Assembly: GCF_937616625.2 (NCBI RefSeq)
Contig: NC_065573.1
Coordinates: forward strand, 15,329,001-15,393,000
Length of the DNA stretch: 64,000 nt
Origin: Mercurialis annua
Taxonomy: Eukaryota; Streptophyta; Magnoliopsida; Malpighiales; Euphorbiaceae
Direction: 5' to 3'
Shown here: positions 1-11,500 of the stretch, piece by piece
How the letters are laid out: every line of letters begins with the position of its first letter
How positions within the stretch are numbered: the stretch's first letter is position 1
Notes under the pieces: model-generated
What the model was told of the DNA's origin: nothing
The model's input: only the letters and a program-made list of their open reading frames with translations
Database searches by the model: none
Made by a program: the position numbers and the translations under genes

Positions 1-656
1 AATTCAGCAATCAATCATCATCAAGAAATCGTTTTGCAGAATAAAAAAACACAGAAACACAAAAAAATGCAGAAACAACAAAATTTTATTCTATAAAATC
101 ACAAAATTATTCTACATAACATGAAATAAGTATTAGATTCTTTAAAGATACTCTTTATACATGTTTAATTGTGAAAAACAGTAATAAATAAACAAATTAC
201 AGATCTGAAAATAAAAGAAAGAACAAAAAATTTCAGATCTGAAATCAAAACGATAAAAGAAAGATAAGAGCGAGATGAAGGCGGAACGGCGGAGGCGGAA
301 CGATGAAAATGGAACGGCGGAGGCGGATTGATGCAAAGAACAAAAGGTGAGTTGAGAGGGAAAGGAGAGAGAAATCTGAGGAGAGAGAAAATAATCTTGT
401 TTATGAGGGTTTGTGCTATTAGGATTCTATTTATATGAATGGTATAAAAGTAATAAATTCTTTTTTGTATGGTAGTTTTAAAATGTCAAATATGAGTCAG
501 TATAAAAGTAAATCAAACTTGAATGTTGGTTATTTGAGTAAAAAGCCCTAAGTTTTACATATTGTATGTAACTAGATGTAAGTCTCGTATATTTATGCGG
601 AATCAAATTAATAATTTATTTAAGTAATAAATTTATTAAAATATATATATCTATAA
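1..656. other. AT-rich leader region with no supported gene
   Basis: Mostly AT-rich sequence with a GC-richer patch at about 280-330 that repeats a GCGGAACGGCGGAGGCGGA-like unit. A 64-codon minus-strand reading frame (142-336) lies downstream of a possible promoter (see next entry), but it matches no family I recognise and may be only leader sequence. Apart from that I see nothing coding here. Confidence 0.5.
336..440 (-). promoter_or_regulatory. possible leftward TATA promoter and CT-rich leader
   Basis: On the minus strand a TATA box (TATAAATAG, plus coordinates 427-435) is followed by a strongly CT-rich stretch typical of plant 5' leaders (about 350-400) and then an ATG at 336. Reading on leftward, TTTCAG-type acceptor sequence occurs near 240. 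This is the expected shape of a plant promoter firing out of the left edge, but no recognisable protein follows within the window, so it may belong to a transposon, a non-coding transcript or nothing at all. Confidence 0.35.
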
Positions 657-1142
657 TCTATATATACACTATATATAAAAGCACGGATGGGGGGGGGGGG
701 GGACAGGCAAATTTACTGAATAATCCTTTTCAGTTTACTACTAAATAGAGGTTTTATAGTCATTAACTAATTAGTTATTTAATTAATCACTATTGTAATT
801 AAAGTCCTAATTAGAATAGGTAGCTAAATTATCTCCAATTTAGTTTTTAGTATATAAAATTAACTAAATTGTCTCCAAATTAGTAGGAATACCTATCTTT
901 TAGTTTGATTGAACTACAAAATTAAAAATACTGTATTTAATCAATATATTTTTATTTAAATTTCTATCTTATTATTTAGTATGGAAAAATATTTTTTACC
1001 GAATATATTATATTTACTTTTACAAAAATTCTTAACTAATTTAATATTAATTATAAATAAAAAATTGATATAATTATATTAAATTTACTAATATGTTACG
1101 TTACGTTACGAGCCACGTGCATAGCACGTAATGCGAAACTAG
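657..1142 (+). mobile_element. non-autonomous Helitron, copy A
   Basis: The 3' end has the Helitron signature: a 6-bp-stem hairpin (ACGTGC/GCACGT, 1115-1129) followed ten bases later by CTAG (1139-1142) and a T. The 5' end region (TCTATATATA...AAAAGCACGGATGG) matches the start of copy B downstream, which fixes the family by comparison. A run of 14 G (689-702) sits just inside the 5' end. No RepHel gene is present, so movement would need a helper. The exact 5' TC is uncertain within about 20 bp. Confidence 0.6.
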
Positions 1143-1899
1143 TATATATAAAAGCATGGATGGCGGGGGAACAAGTAAATTTACCGAAGTATCCTTCTAA
1201 AAAATATCTAATTAATTATTATTGGAAGGTTTTATTGTCATTACAAAGAAAAATTATTCTATCTAAATATTAGCTTTATGCTACTTTTAATACAATTAAA
1301 ATATTCACCTATTTTATTGTAGGCTTAATCCATATAAAGGTCCCTGTACTTTATACATTTTTTTCCATAGGTCCTTATACTTCATTTTTGTATTATTTGG
1401 TCCCTCTTCTTACCTATTTTTGATTTTCAGGTCCTTTATAAGTTTCTTCCGGTCCTTTTGTGTGGCTGGAGGAAACAAAAATTGTAAATAGAGGGACTGA
1501 AGGAATCAAAAATTGTAAGTAGAGGGACTGGAAAAAACTCACAAAGGACCTGAAGATCAAAAATAGGTAAGTAGAGTGACCAGATAATACAAAAATGAAG
1601 TATAAGGACCTACGGAAAAAAATGTGTAAAGTACAGAGACCTCTATATGGGTTTGGCCTTTATTGTATTTTATACTACATCTACCACTACAGACTATTGA
1701 ATATCAATTACATACTTCCTAAATTAGATGGACTATCGGATATTTACTAGTACATGTCTCATTAAATTTTAACTATTTATTGATGTTGGTAATAATTAAA
1801 GTATGGACAGTGGACAAGATTGATTAATGTAATAATATATTAATAAAATTTGAGGAGTCAGGTTACGAGTCGCGTACGTAATACGTAATGAGAAACTAG
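1143..1899 (+). mobile_element. non-autonomous Helitron, copy B, head-to-tail with A
   Basis: It begins directly at the CTAG of copy A with the same TATATATAAAAGCATGGATGG-like start and the same following sequence (AAATTTACCGAA), and it ends in GAGAAACTAG (CTAG at 1896-1899). The terminal hairpin is decayed (ACGTAATACGT, 1877-1887). Removing the nested MITE (1322-1658) leaves about 411 bp, close to the 486 bp of copy A. No coding capacity. Confidence 0.55.
1322..1658. mobile_element. 337-bp MULE-type MITE with long inverted repeats
   Basis: The element is almost wholly palindromic: about 150 bp at each end are inverted copies (GGCTTAATCCATATAAAGG at the left, the inverse of CATATGGGTTTGGCC at the right). 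It is flanked by a perfect 9-bp direct repeat TTTATTGTA (1313-1321 and 1659-1667), the length MULE transposases make. It sits inside Helitron copy B, so it is younger than that element. Confidence 0.8.
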
Positions 1900-3360
1900 T
1901 ATATATAAAAATGTGAAAAGAAATTCATAATATGCAGACTAATAAAATAAAAATACAGTTTAATGTTAATAATAGATTACTTAAAAATACTGATGATAGT
2001 ACTCTTTTAATAATAATTTTTATATTAGGTAAAAATCAAATAAAGTGTAATGTTAAGATAATAAAAATTAAATAATTTTTTTATAATATGCGGATTTGCC
2101 AAAATTCTACAATATGAATTTTATTTTCTAAATATTAATATTTAATAAATAAATGATTTGTAAAGATTAGAAGTTAATAAATATTGAACACTATAAAGTG
2201 TAGAAATTAGAATTTAATATAAATTAGAACACTATAATATGTAGAGATTGGAATTTGATATAGATTAGAACACTTAGTAAAATAAATATAATTTGAATAA
2301 GTGATTTAAAAAAAGTGGGAACTAATGAGAATGTTCAATTTAGTGAGAATTAATGAGAAAATTCTATTTGGTGAGAATCAATGAGAGGTCTCTATTAGTC
2401 CTCTCAATTATATAAGTATATAGATTACAGTCTTAAGTTTATGATTACATCTTGGGATTCCGATAAAAATACCTAAATTTTGAAAAAAAATTATAAAAAT
2501 ACCTGCTGAACTGTTCGTCCTCTATAATCGGATGAACGGAGGTGGATCGATGAGTCTGGTGATGGCGGGTCCGATGAAAGCAGAGTCGGACATGTTGAAA
2601 TTTAATAATTAATTATATATTTATTTAATTAATATTTTATTTAGGATTTATTTGAAACTTTTTTAAGTTAAAGGACTTATTTAAATTTGTCAAAATAGAA
2701 AAAAGTATGATGTGATCCTTAAATTTATGTATTTTACGTATTTTCAACCTTATTCTAATAAAATCATCTAATTTTTCTAATTTAGGGTGCTATTGAAAGT
2801 CAAGATTTTAAAATAGGGTAAATTGACAAAATTACTATGTCGAGATACAATTAAAAACCAAAACAAAGGTCGGTAGTTTTTCAACCTATTAGCCTTTTGT
2901 TTTATCACAATTTCTATAAATTTGTGAAGGTTATTTGCAAAAGATACGTTTCGGTCTTTCAATAATCATGTTGAATTTTGTCAAGTAGATCGCTAGTTCG
3001 TCGTCTGAACGGTTATCTCTGAAAGTAATCACTTGATGCTTCAGTCCCTTATCGATTTTCTATGTAACAAAAAGGTGTTTTACACATACCATTTTTATGA
3101 GGTGTGGCCTCAATTTCTTTCTTATTTTATATTCACAAAATGTCAAGAGATGATATTTTAGGTTTATTGCTCTCTCTAAGCCATGTAACTAAGGTATCGC
3201 CATAAATGAGGGTGATAAATAAAGGGTTGTTTACGTATTTATTTAAAAAAATAAATAAAAAATGTATTTTTACCTCAAAACGAAAAGATTTAGAAAACAC
3301 TCCACGTTTTTTTTCAAATTTATATTTTTACTCTAAATTTTAAAATAATAATAATTTTAC
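1900..3360. other. AT-rich intergenic sequence
   Basis: No gene or clear repeat boundary. A GC-richer patch at about 2530-2590 is isolated. A third TATATAAAAATG stretch directly follows the CTAG at 1899 and could be a further Helitron start, but no matching 3' end follows. Confidence 0.4.
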
Positions 3361-3830
3361 TCCGTTATCATGTAGGTATCATCGCAGTATCATTTCGTTA
3401 TTATAATTTTTTTGTAATTTTTTTCATGTAGATATCGTATAATCATACTATTATAATAACTTTTATCATTTTATTATCATAAAACTTTATCATACTATTA
3501 TCTTCACGTTATCATCTTATTATCATAATTTTTTTTAATATTTTTTTCTGTGTAGGTATCATATTATCATACTATTATAATAATCTTATCATACTATCAT
3601 CATAACATTATCTATCTATTATCATAACATTATCATACTATTATCATTATCGTATCATACTATTATCATAGCTTTATTATAATCGTATAATGTTATGATA
3701 CTGATGATATAATGATATTCATATCAACCGCTTTTTTTTTGTAAAAATTCGTTTTTCTCTGGTGTATTATGATACTGATATGATAATGCGATGATACTCA
3801 TATGATAATCAGATGTTGTTTTTTGCAGAA
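3361..3830. repeat. ATCAT-rich degenerate minisatellite
   Basis: Dense repeats of units such as TATCATACTATTATCATAAC. From about 3690 the inverse form (ATGATACTGATATGATAAT) takes over, so the tract can fold back on itself. No coding potential. Confidence 0.65.
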
Positions 3831-3935
3831 AATTGTTTTTTCATCATAAAATCGTTTTTTATGCGTATTTTTTTTACAAAACCTATAAATAATAATTGCT
3901 TTTCTTAAACTGTGTGATAAAGGTAAAGTGCACAA

Positions 3936-3957
3936 TTTTATTGGGACGGAGGGAGTA
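3936..3957. mobile_element. Stowaway-type MITE terminus (one end only)
   Basis: TTGGGACGGAGGGAGTA is the classic Stowaway (Tc1/mariner-type MITE) terminus followed by its TA target. I cannot find the matching CTCCCTCCGTCCC end within a few hundred bases upstream, so this is a truncated copy. Confidence 0.5.
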
Positions 3958-4348
3958 AAATACAGAGACCTCAGGTTAAATTTTGCCGAATCAAAATTAT
4001 ATAGTCTGCCTATGTTTTTTTTTCAAAAAATATTAAATTAAATCAAGTTTTAAAACAATAGAGAACTTTCAAATAAAAAAAATTAAAAACAATTTGTTGG
4101 TTATCTAAATTGTATTTTAAAAAGTAAGTCTATATTAAAATAAAATACTTTTTAAAATAATTATTTTTATTACTAAAATAAAGAGTTTATAAAAATCGAG
4201 AACTCTCAAAACTGCTCAATTACTATTTTGAGCTAATTCATAAAAACCACTTATTTTAGTTTAAATTTTTATTGTAAATTGTTTTTATTTTTAGGTAGTA
4301 TCCTCATAAATTTTCAATTTTTATATATGTTAATTTTTTTACGTAATC

Positions 4349-4697
4349 ACTTTAAATTATACCTGTTCATGGGCTTGGGTACGCGGCCCGCCTGCCCAGG
4401 CCCGTCCTCTTAGGGCCGGGTTTGGACATCAATATTTGGTCCCAGTCCGGTCCGGGCCCGAGCCCAAAAAAAGCCTGCTTTTTTATGGGCAGGCTCGGGC
4501 TTTCAATATCATAAAAAATCAACGTAAGCCCGTCCAAGTCCGGCCCGAGCTCGAAAAAATGGTGTATTAGGGTCGGGTTTGGGTAGTATATTAAAAGCCC
4601 GAACCGGGCTTGGGCGGGCTTGAACTTGCCTTTAAAAAAGTAAAGCCCGCCTGAGCCCGGTCCAAACCCGGGCCATGAACAGGTCTACTTTAAATTA
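4349..4697. mobile_element. GC-rich 327-bp MITE with 11-bp direct repeats
   Basis: A GC-rich island (4360-4686) in AT-rich DNA. Its ends are inverted (ACCTGTTCATGGGC at the left; CCATGAACAGGT at the right) and the interior is full of GCCCGAGCCC/GGGCTCGGGC-type inverted units. It is flanked by the same 11 bases, ACTTTAAATTA, at 4349-4359 and 4687-4697. The duplication length fits a Mutator-like or hAT-like origin; the superfamily is not settled. Confidence 0.7.
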
Positions 4698-5141
4698 AAA
4701 AAATTTAAAAAATTTAAAAAAATGAAAATATTATTAAATAAATAAGTCATATAAGCTAACTAGCTTCTTATTAGTAATGTTACTGTGAATTAAGTAATTT
4801 TATGTAGGATAGTTTTAATAGGAAGAATTAAAATTTTAAAACAAATTATAATTTTCAAAATAAATATATTTTTTTGACGAGGAAATAATTGACACAAACT
4901 AAAGAATCATAAAAATACAATAGAAAACTCATAAAGTCATGTAAAAGAATAAAATTAATTTTAAAAATAAAATACATAGTTTATGTGAACTTAAATATAT
5001 AATGATAATATCTCTATTACCAATAATTAAATTAATTCGGTCAATTGACTTGATTAACTCCAATTAATGAAAGTTCATTAGAGATGTGTTAAGAATTGTG
5101 AACTTGTCTATCTATAAGGTGACTAAATTCATTAGCATATA
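4698..5141. other. AT-rich intergenic sequence
   Basis: No gene, repeat or regulatory signal that I can support. Confidence 0.4.
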
Positions 5142-5150
5142 TATACCATA

Positions 5151-5215
5151 GAGAAGATGACAAAATTATACAAAAACCGGTAAAATATTGCAAAATTGCT
5201 AAGTCAGCCTAAATA
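5151..5215 (+). repeat. left terminal inverted repeat of the Kaonashi MULE
   Basis: Starts GAGAAGATGACAAAATTA and pairs with the inverse of 13148-13212. The best conserved blocks are the first ~17 bases and TTGCTAAGTC with the following CTAAAT; the middle is diverged. Confidence 0.75.
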
Positions 5216-5622
5216 TTACATCACCACCTGCAAAAACTGACACTTTACAAACAGTACCAACTCAAACCAAAAGATGACATGTCGCAAGGAGAGACGCGCA
5301 AAAATCACGCGGAAAATCACTTTGCCAAGCCACTTAATGCGCGCCACCTGTACAGATATTAACAAAACTAACAGATTTGATTCTACTAAATCAAAACCAC
5401 AACAAACACGGGATTTTCTTCCCTAATAGATTAAAACTACCAAACTGAATATATACATTAAAAATACATATAATTATTCATCATCTTCTCCAAAATTAAA
5501 CCACCATTGTTCTTCCTCAAAGAAATTGCAGAGCTGAAAAAAGGTAAGCTGTTCCAATTTTTTAAATTATTCATTAATTATATATCATAAAACTCATAAA
5601 TCTGTATCTCGAATGTATGTAG

Positions 5623-8000
5623 ATGGAATCTGTTCTCATTATGCTGCAACACAGTGGGCAATGGATTGAAAATAGATATGTGGATTTTGAAGTTGTTGGA
5701 ATGATGATTCAACAAGATATAATCTATATCAAACTACTGGAATCAATATCTAATGAGCTAAAGCTGGATCTACAAGAGCAAAAAATTGATATCAAATATC
5801 AAGTTAAGATTCAGTATCCACCATTGAAAATTGTTGATGATTCAAGCTTCAAATTTTACATGGCAATCAAGAAAAATGAGAAAGACTTCACCATGTACCC
5901 TCTTTGCATTGTTGTTCATAGAGATACACTGCTGATACAAGCTCAACAACAAAGTTCAAAAAGTATTTCCACAGGTACATCATATTCAAATTACATTAAC
6001 AATCATCCTGTTATAGAAATGGATACAGATACATCTCCGATACAAATATCACACAGTTGTGATACCTATACAAACATCAGAAAGTATGCTACTCTTCTTG
6101 CAAAGGACTGTATTGAAAGCAGCAACATGAAGGATGAAGAAATGGTAACAGAGGAGAATGATGTACAAACAGTTACTCATCCAGTACAAGAAATTGAGTT
6201 AAACGTTGGTCAATCATTCAAAAACAAGACAGTTTTACAAACATGCATGAGATTTCATGCAATCCGCCATCACTATCAGCAAAAAACTGTAAAATCATGT
6301 CAAAGGCAGCTTCTATTGAGATGTATCAATGACACATGCAATTGGTATCTGAAAGCTTCAAGCAGCGGAAAAACAAAATTGTTCATCATTAGGAATCTGA
6401 ACATGAAACACACATGCCCTGTCGAAACAAGATTTAACAGTCAAAAGCAAGCTTCATCATCACACATTGCTGATTCCATCAAGCATTAATTTACGAGGCA
6501 AGCCATCAGAATCTTACAAGTTCTTACCAACTTTTCTATATATGCAAGCAACGACAAATCCAGGAACATTAATTGATATCGAAGTAAGAGACGATGACTC
6601 CTTTTTGTATGTATTTACTGCTTTAAATGCCTCGATTAAAGGTTGGCAGCACTACAGCCCCGTTATGATTATTGACGGAACGTTCTTGAAAGCGGCATAT
6701 GGTGGCACCCTTCTAGTTGCAACAGCCCAAGATGCCGCAGGAAAGCTTTTTCCTTTAGCTTTTGCTATTGTTGATTTTGAAAATGACAAGTCATGGGAGT
6801 ATTTTTTCACACAAATAAGAAATGCATTTGGTTTGCGAGAAGGTATGTGCATTGTATCAGATAGGCATCTGAGCATTGATAAAGTTGCAGAAAAGATTTA
6901 TCCAGAAGCTACACATTGTTTGTGCATGTTTCACCTTCTCAATAACATCAAAGTAAATTTCAAGAGAAATGCCAAAAAGGTTAAAGTTCCATTTTTTGCA
7001 GCCGCAAAAGCATATACAGAGAATGATTTCAATTATCACATGAAGGAGCTAGATGAACTAGATGAACGAATCAGGCCGTATCTTGAAGGTATCGGTAATA
7101 AAAGATGGTCTAGGTTCTACTCTAAGAACAACAGATTTAAGACAATGACTTCTAACCCAGCTGAGTCATTAAATGCCGCACTAATTCATGCAAGAGAACT
7201 GCTGGTCGCAACATTCCTTATGCACTTACATGACCTCTAACAAGAGTACTCCTATAAACATAGGAACATAGCCCACAATACAATTACAAGGATGATGAAA
7301 AAACATGAAGATGTGCTCGCACAAAGTTATGTAAATTCACTCAAGTTACAGGTATGAGAATCTAACTTTTTTCAAAAATTATTCATGAGTATTAATTAGG
7401 TATAACATTTGTATATGCTATGTATATAAACCTGTTATCTTTTATGTCTATTATGTGTTTGTACAGCTGTGTATTTCTGTGTTTCTGATCATTTAAAAAC
7501 AAAAACACAAACAGTATAGTCTATGTATCTTTTATGACTGTGATATGTATCTTTGAAACTTTTTCACAGGTAAAACCATCTTCAAATGAATTGTTCACAG
7601 TGATGCATAACGGGAAAAAATACACGGTAGACTTGAAGAAGAGAACTTGCACTTGCAAAAGATTTGATATAGATGAAATTCCATGCCAACATGCAGTGGT
7701 GATTCTCAATGAAATGAACCGGGAACCCTATGATTTTTGTTCAAGGTACTACATGAAAGAAGCTATGCTATCAACATATAGTGAGATGATGTTTCCGATA
7801 GAAAAACAAGATGAATGGATTATACCATAAGAAGTCAAAGACATGATCGTACTTCCCCCACAACATAAGACGAAGAGCGGAAGACCCAAAAAGCAAAGGT
7901 TTGCATCTCCTTGGGAAAATCTGAAAAATGCAAAATGTAATAGGTGTGGAAAAAAGGGTCACAATCGAAAAACATGTAGAAACGCGCCTAAAAAACTCTA
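5623..8000 (+). pseudogene. mudrA-like MULE transposase, broken
   Basis: A leader intron (donor GTAAGC near 5544, acceptor TGTAG at 5622) places the ATG at 5623. The first part (5623-6489) ends with a mudrA DNA-binding region (Cys-rich, ...NDTCNWYLKASSS..., then HTCP). The second frame (6467-7240) is the MULE catalytic domain: IDGTFLK, then SDRHLSI, then the CMFHLLNN Cys/His motif. An intron (about 7352-7569) leads to a SWIM zinc finger (CTCKRFDIDEIPCQHA) and a CCHC knuckle (CNRCGKKGHNRKTC, 7936-7977), with the final stop at 7998-8000. Breaks are a frameshift near 6470-6490, stops at 7238-7240 and 7828-7830, and apparent loss of the linker between the DNA-binding and catalytic domains. The gene would have supplied the element's transposase. 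Confidence 0.9.
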
Positions 8001-8538
8001 AATGTTGATTGTAATCAAAAACCTTGTTTTTAATATTCATTAGTTTTTATTCTGTTCATATCTATTTTTTATCTGTTTTCAATACTTTATTTTGCATAGA
8101 TACATATAAATTTGTATATTGTATATTTTCTGTATGTGTTATGTATCTGTCATATAAAACTGTTGTATCAAGTGTCAATTTTGATACATATATAAAACCT
8201 GATATGTATCTTATTATCAGATGTATAAAGATACATCTCCTATACATAAAAAATGCAAATGACAAAAATCTTTTTTATAAAAAACAATGGAGATACATAA
8301 AATATACATAAAACACATATATCACAGATACTACATAAAACCTGTAAAATAATTAAATTAACAGACATATTTAAATAAAAAAGACAATACCATAACAACT
8401 CAAAAGAAATTCAAAGTATTTACATCAACAACCTATTAACTAAAAAAAAGTGCATAAAATGTATCATAAACAACTGAGTTTAATCTTAACATAAAAATTG
8501 CATAAAATTCTTTCCTACAATAACTTCAATCAGCTCTA
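8001..8538. other. intergenic space between convergent MULE genes
   Basis: Non-coding and AT-rich. It contains several GATACATAAAA/TTTTATGTATC motifs that recur through the element's introns. It must hold the 3' ends of both genes. Confidence 0.55.
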
Positions 8539-11500
8539 TCAGCCCTGCACTTTTCCCCGATTGCCTCTATACACAGTCTTGCCCTTTCCTCTTCCTTTTT
8601 TCTTCTTCAGTTCACAATCCTCTGATGAGCTTATCACATTAAACTTGTTCTTCCACATACCATAACTATACAAAGAAAAACCTAAGCGGTTTCGCTGGGA
8701 ATTCACATCGAATTCATTCGCAAGTTCATTCTCCTTCCCATAGGCAATGCGCTCAGCAAAAGTAAACACAAAAATTCCACAGTCACTACATTTAAACAAA
8801 AGAAGAAAAAACATAAGTCATCTTCGAATAAAATAAACATAAAAAAATACAAATTGATACTTACTTGTACTTTTGACACGGAAGATTGTCTTCAAATACC
8901 AATTCAATTGGATCCGTAAGAGGTTGACCAGTATAGAATGGTGAGTGCATATCACAAAATGGATTGAGTGTGAAGACATCAGTCATGATAAGAAAAAAGA
9001 GGAGGATGGTAGCATATCTAACAGCAACATTCTTGGCAAACGCTGTGCTTAATGCTGTACGCAATGAGTTATAGACGGTCAGCCTCCTAAATGTCAAGTT
9101 CAGCACTAGAAGCACCCAATGATCGTTTTCAGCTACATGATACGGAATCAAAATACACTCGCAATCTTTCCAAGCTGTATTTGCACGCATATGATGGCCT
9201 TTCATATATTGAGCGATCAAATGATCAACAGACAGCTTCTCATTATCGAAATCACCTCCCCCAAACACAGCTGCAAATGATTAAAAAGTTTGGTCGAACA
9301 AAACGTCTGTTGTTGTAAACTTCACAGCTAAACTCTTGTCATACTTCCCTTTCTTCCTTAAGTAATAAAACAGCACATCCATATGCTTCAATAAAAAATA
9401 CAAGTGTGTATCAGATGTGTATATTGTATGTAAAAGAACTGAATCATTACTTAAACTACTTAACCAATTATAAAAACATACCAAATCTTTCAAACACATA
9501 TTTCCAAACTGAATTGAGTAAAACCAATCTTTCGCTGTAATTTTATCAACGCCAAAATCAAAAGGCGGATCGATTTTGTTCACTAGTTGATTATAAAACC
9601 TTCCCTTACATAGAAATATAAAATAAGATTATATAAGAGAAAATTACAAGAATGAGCTAAAATAAAGAATACATACAAAATTTTAAAATAATACTTACTC
9701 ATTCTCTCTATAGTTCTTCAGCTTTCCAAATTTAATCCAGTCTTGGTAATCTTTCAGTTCATCAGACATAAAAATCTGACCAATGTTGTTATCAAAAGGA
9801 AACAGCCTACTAACCACCAATACATCTCCATCATCCTTGATTTCAGAATCTCCAGAACTAAATTGGCCAAGAAATGGAGATAGCAACAGATGACTTGGCT
9901 TCACAATCCTCTTTGAATCTTCTGGTGTAATGACATCAGTCACACCATGAGTAGAAGAACCAGCATTACCCTTCTCAAAGACAAACTACATTAGACATAT
10001 TGAAAAATAAACTTAATACAAACAAACCAAGATACATAAAATAGACATAACAAATACATACCTTAGTTGACTTAGGGAGAACATCACTCGCAGGAGCAAC
10101 ACTAACAGCAGCTCCACCATCATCATCTTTATCATCCTTATCGTCACGATCTTTCTTATCCTCCTTGTCACCATCCTTTTCTTCCTTTTCACCTTCCTCA
10201 TTCTCCTCAGTGTCTTGCATATCACCCATTGATAAGTCCCTTACAATGCCATCACTCTGTTTTAAATGTTGCAAAAAATCAGAAGTTTGAGATACATAAA
10301 TGATACATAAAACATACAGAAAATCAGAATGATACATTACCTCAATTTCAGTCAACGCAGGTCCAGAATTATCATTATTAGCATCATCGTCATTATTGGC
10401 AGCATTATCTTGAACCTTAACGCAATTTAAAATTTAAAATAAAACATTAAAAACTCAATTCATTCACAAAAAGCTATTAAAAAGTTCAAATACCTTAGAA
10501 AAATTCAGGTCAGGAACAGAAGCATCATGAACAAATACATCAGCAGTCACAGCAGCATTCTCAACATCCTTACCAAATCAAAAGGAAAATGATTTTATTA
10601 CAATATATATATACATAAAAGATACATAAAATTTACATCATATACTAGTATATCACCTGCATCTCAGCAAATAGATCATCGAAAAAATGCTTCTTAGCAG
10701 CAGCTGTAGTTCTATTAAAATCAACTTCTTCGCCAACTTTGACATAGCCATCTTTGACATTAACATTCGCAACATCATTTAGATCGACATCACTAGCAAA
10801 CTAAAAGAAGGAAAAAAAATCTGAGTTTCAAAAGTATAGCAAAACAATACAAAAATAAAAGTAAATAAATAAATAACGTACCGAAAACTGTTGCTCTATG
10901 CCTAAACGTTTTCCAATCAATTGAATTGCATCAATCACACAATTCAGTTGCTTTTGAATGCATGAAAAAGTTTTTTCTTGGCTGGAAGCAATCAAATCCA
11001 ATCGATTCTTCAATATATCATAACTCTTTTTTTGCTTTGATGATTCGCCCTTCTTCAGTTTAATGAAATCGCCAAGAATTTGCTCATCATCACTTGAATC
11101 TTCAACATCTTCGACAAGTTTTTTCTTCCCAGATTGGAAAAAACCAGTTAGCACCAGAGTAGATTGCTCTTCAAGCGTAGCAGTAATATTCTTCAACTGC
11201 AACTACAGACAGACAAAAAAACAAATTTAGTACACATTCATTTAATATACATAAAAGATACATAAATAAAATACATCATATACAACTCTGTAAGTAAACC
11301 TGTTCCCGTGATTGGCTATAAAAAGTTTCATTTAAGTACTTCTTCTTTAGTTTCATTTCGACATTGTACCACTTCAACATTCGCGGCACAGAAGGAGCAG
11401 CTTCATCTAACAGGCATAGTTTGTTCGTCGCATATGGACAAACTTCATAAAACCACAGTTGTAATGCCAACGAAAAACCATTAAGCCTGTAAAATTGAAG

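Noticed and set aside
689..702. Run of 14 G as a possible G-quadruplex
   Set aside because: A homopolymer of this size in a repeat is prone to sequencing error; noted only within Helitron A.
2777..2962. 61-codon minus frame
   Set aside because: No domain, Kozak or splice support; AT-rich chance frame.
3361..3830. Regular repeats considered as a CRISPR-like array
   Set aside because: No constant repeat with unique spacers; it is an AT-rich minisatellite in a plant nuclear genome.
8024..8311. 95-codon plus frame and its minus partner 8062-8265
   Set aside because: Low-complexity Tyr/Ile/Phe-rich translation of AT-rich spacer with TACATA motifs.
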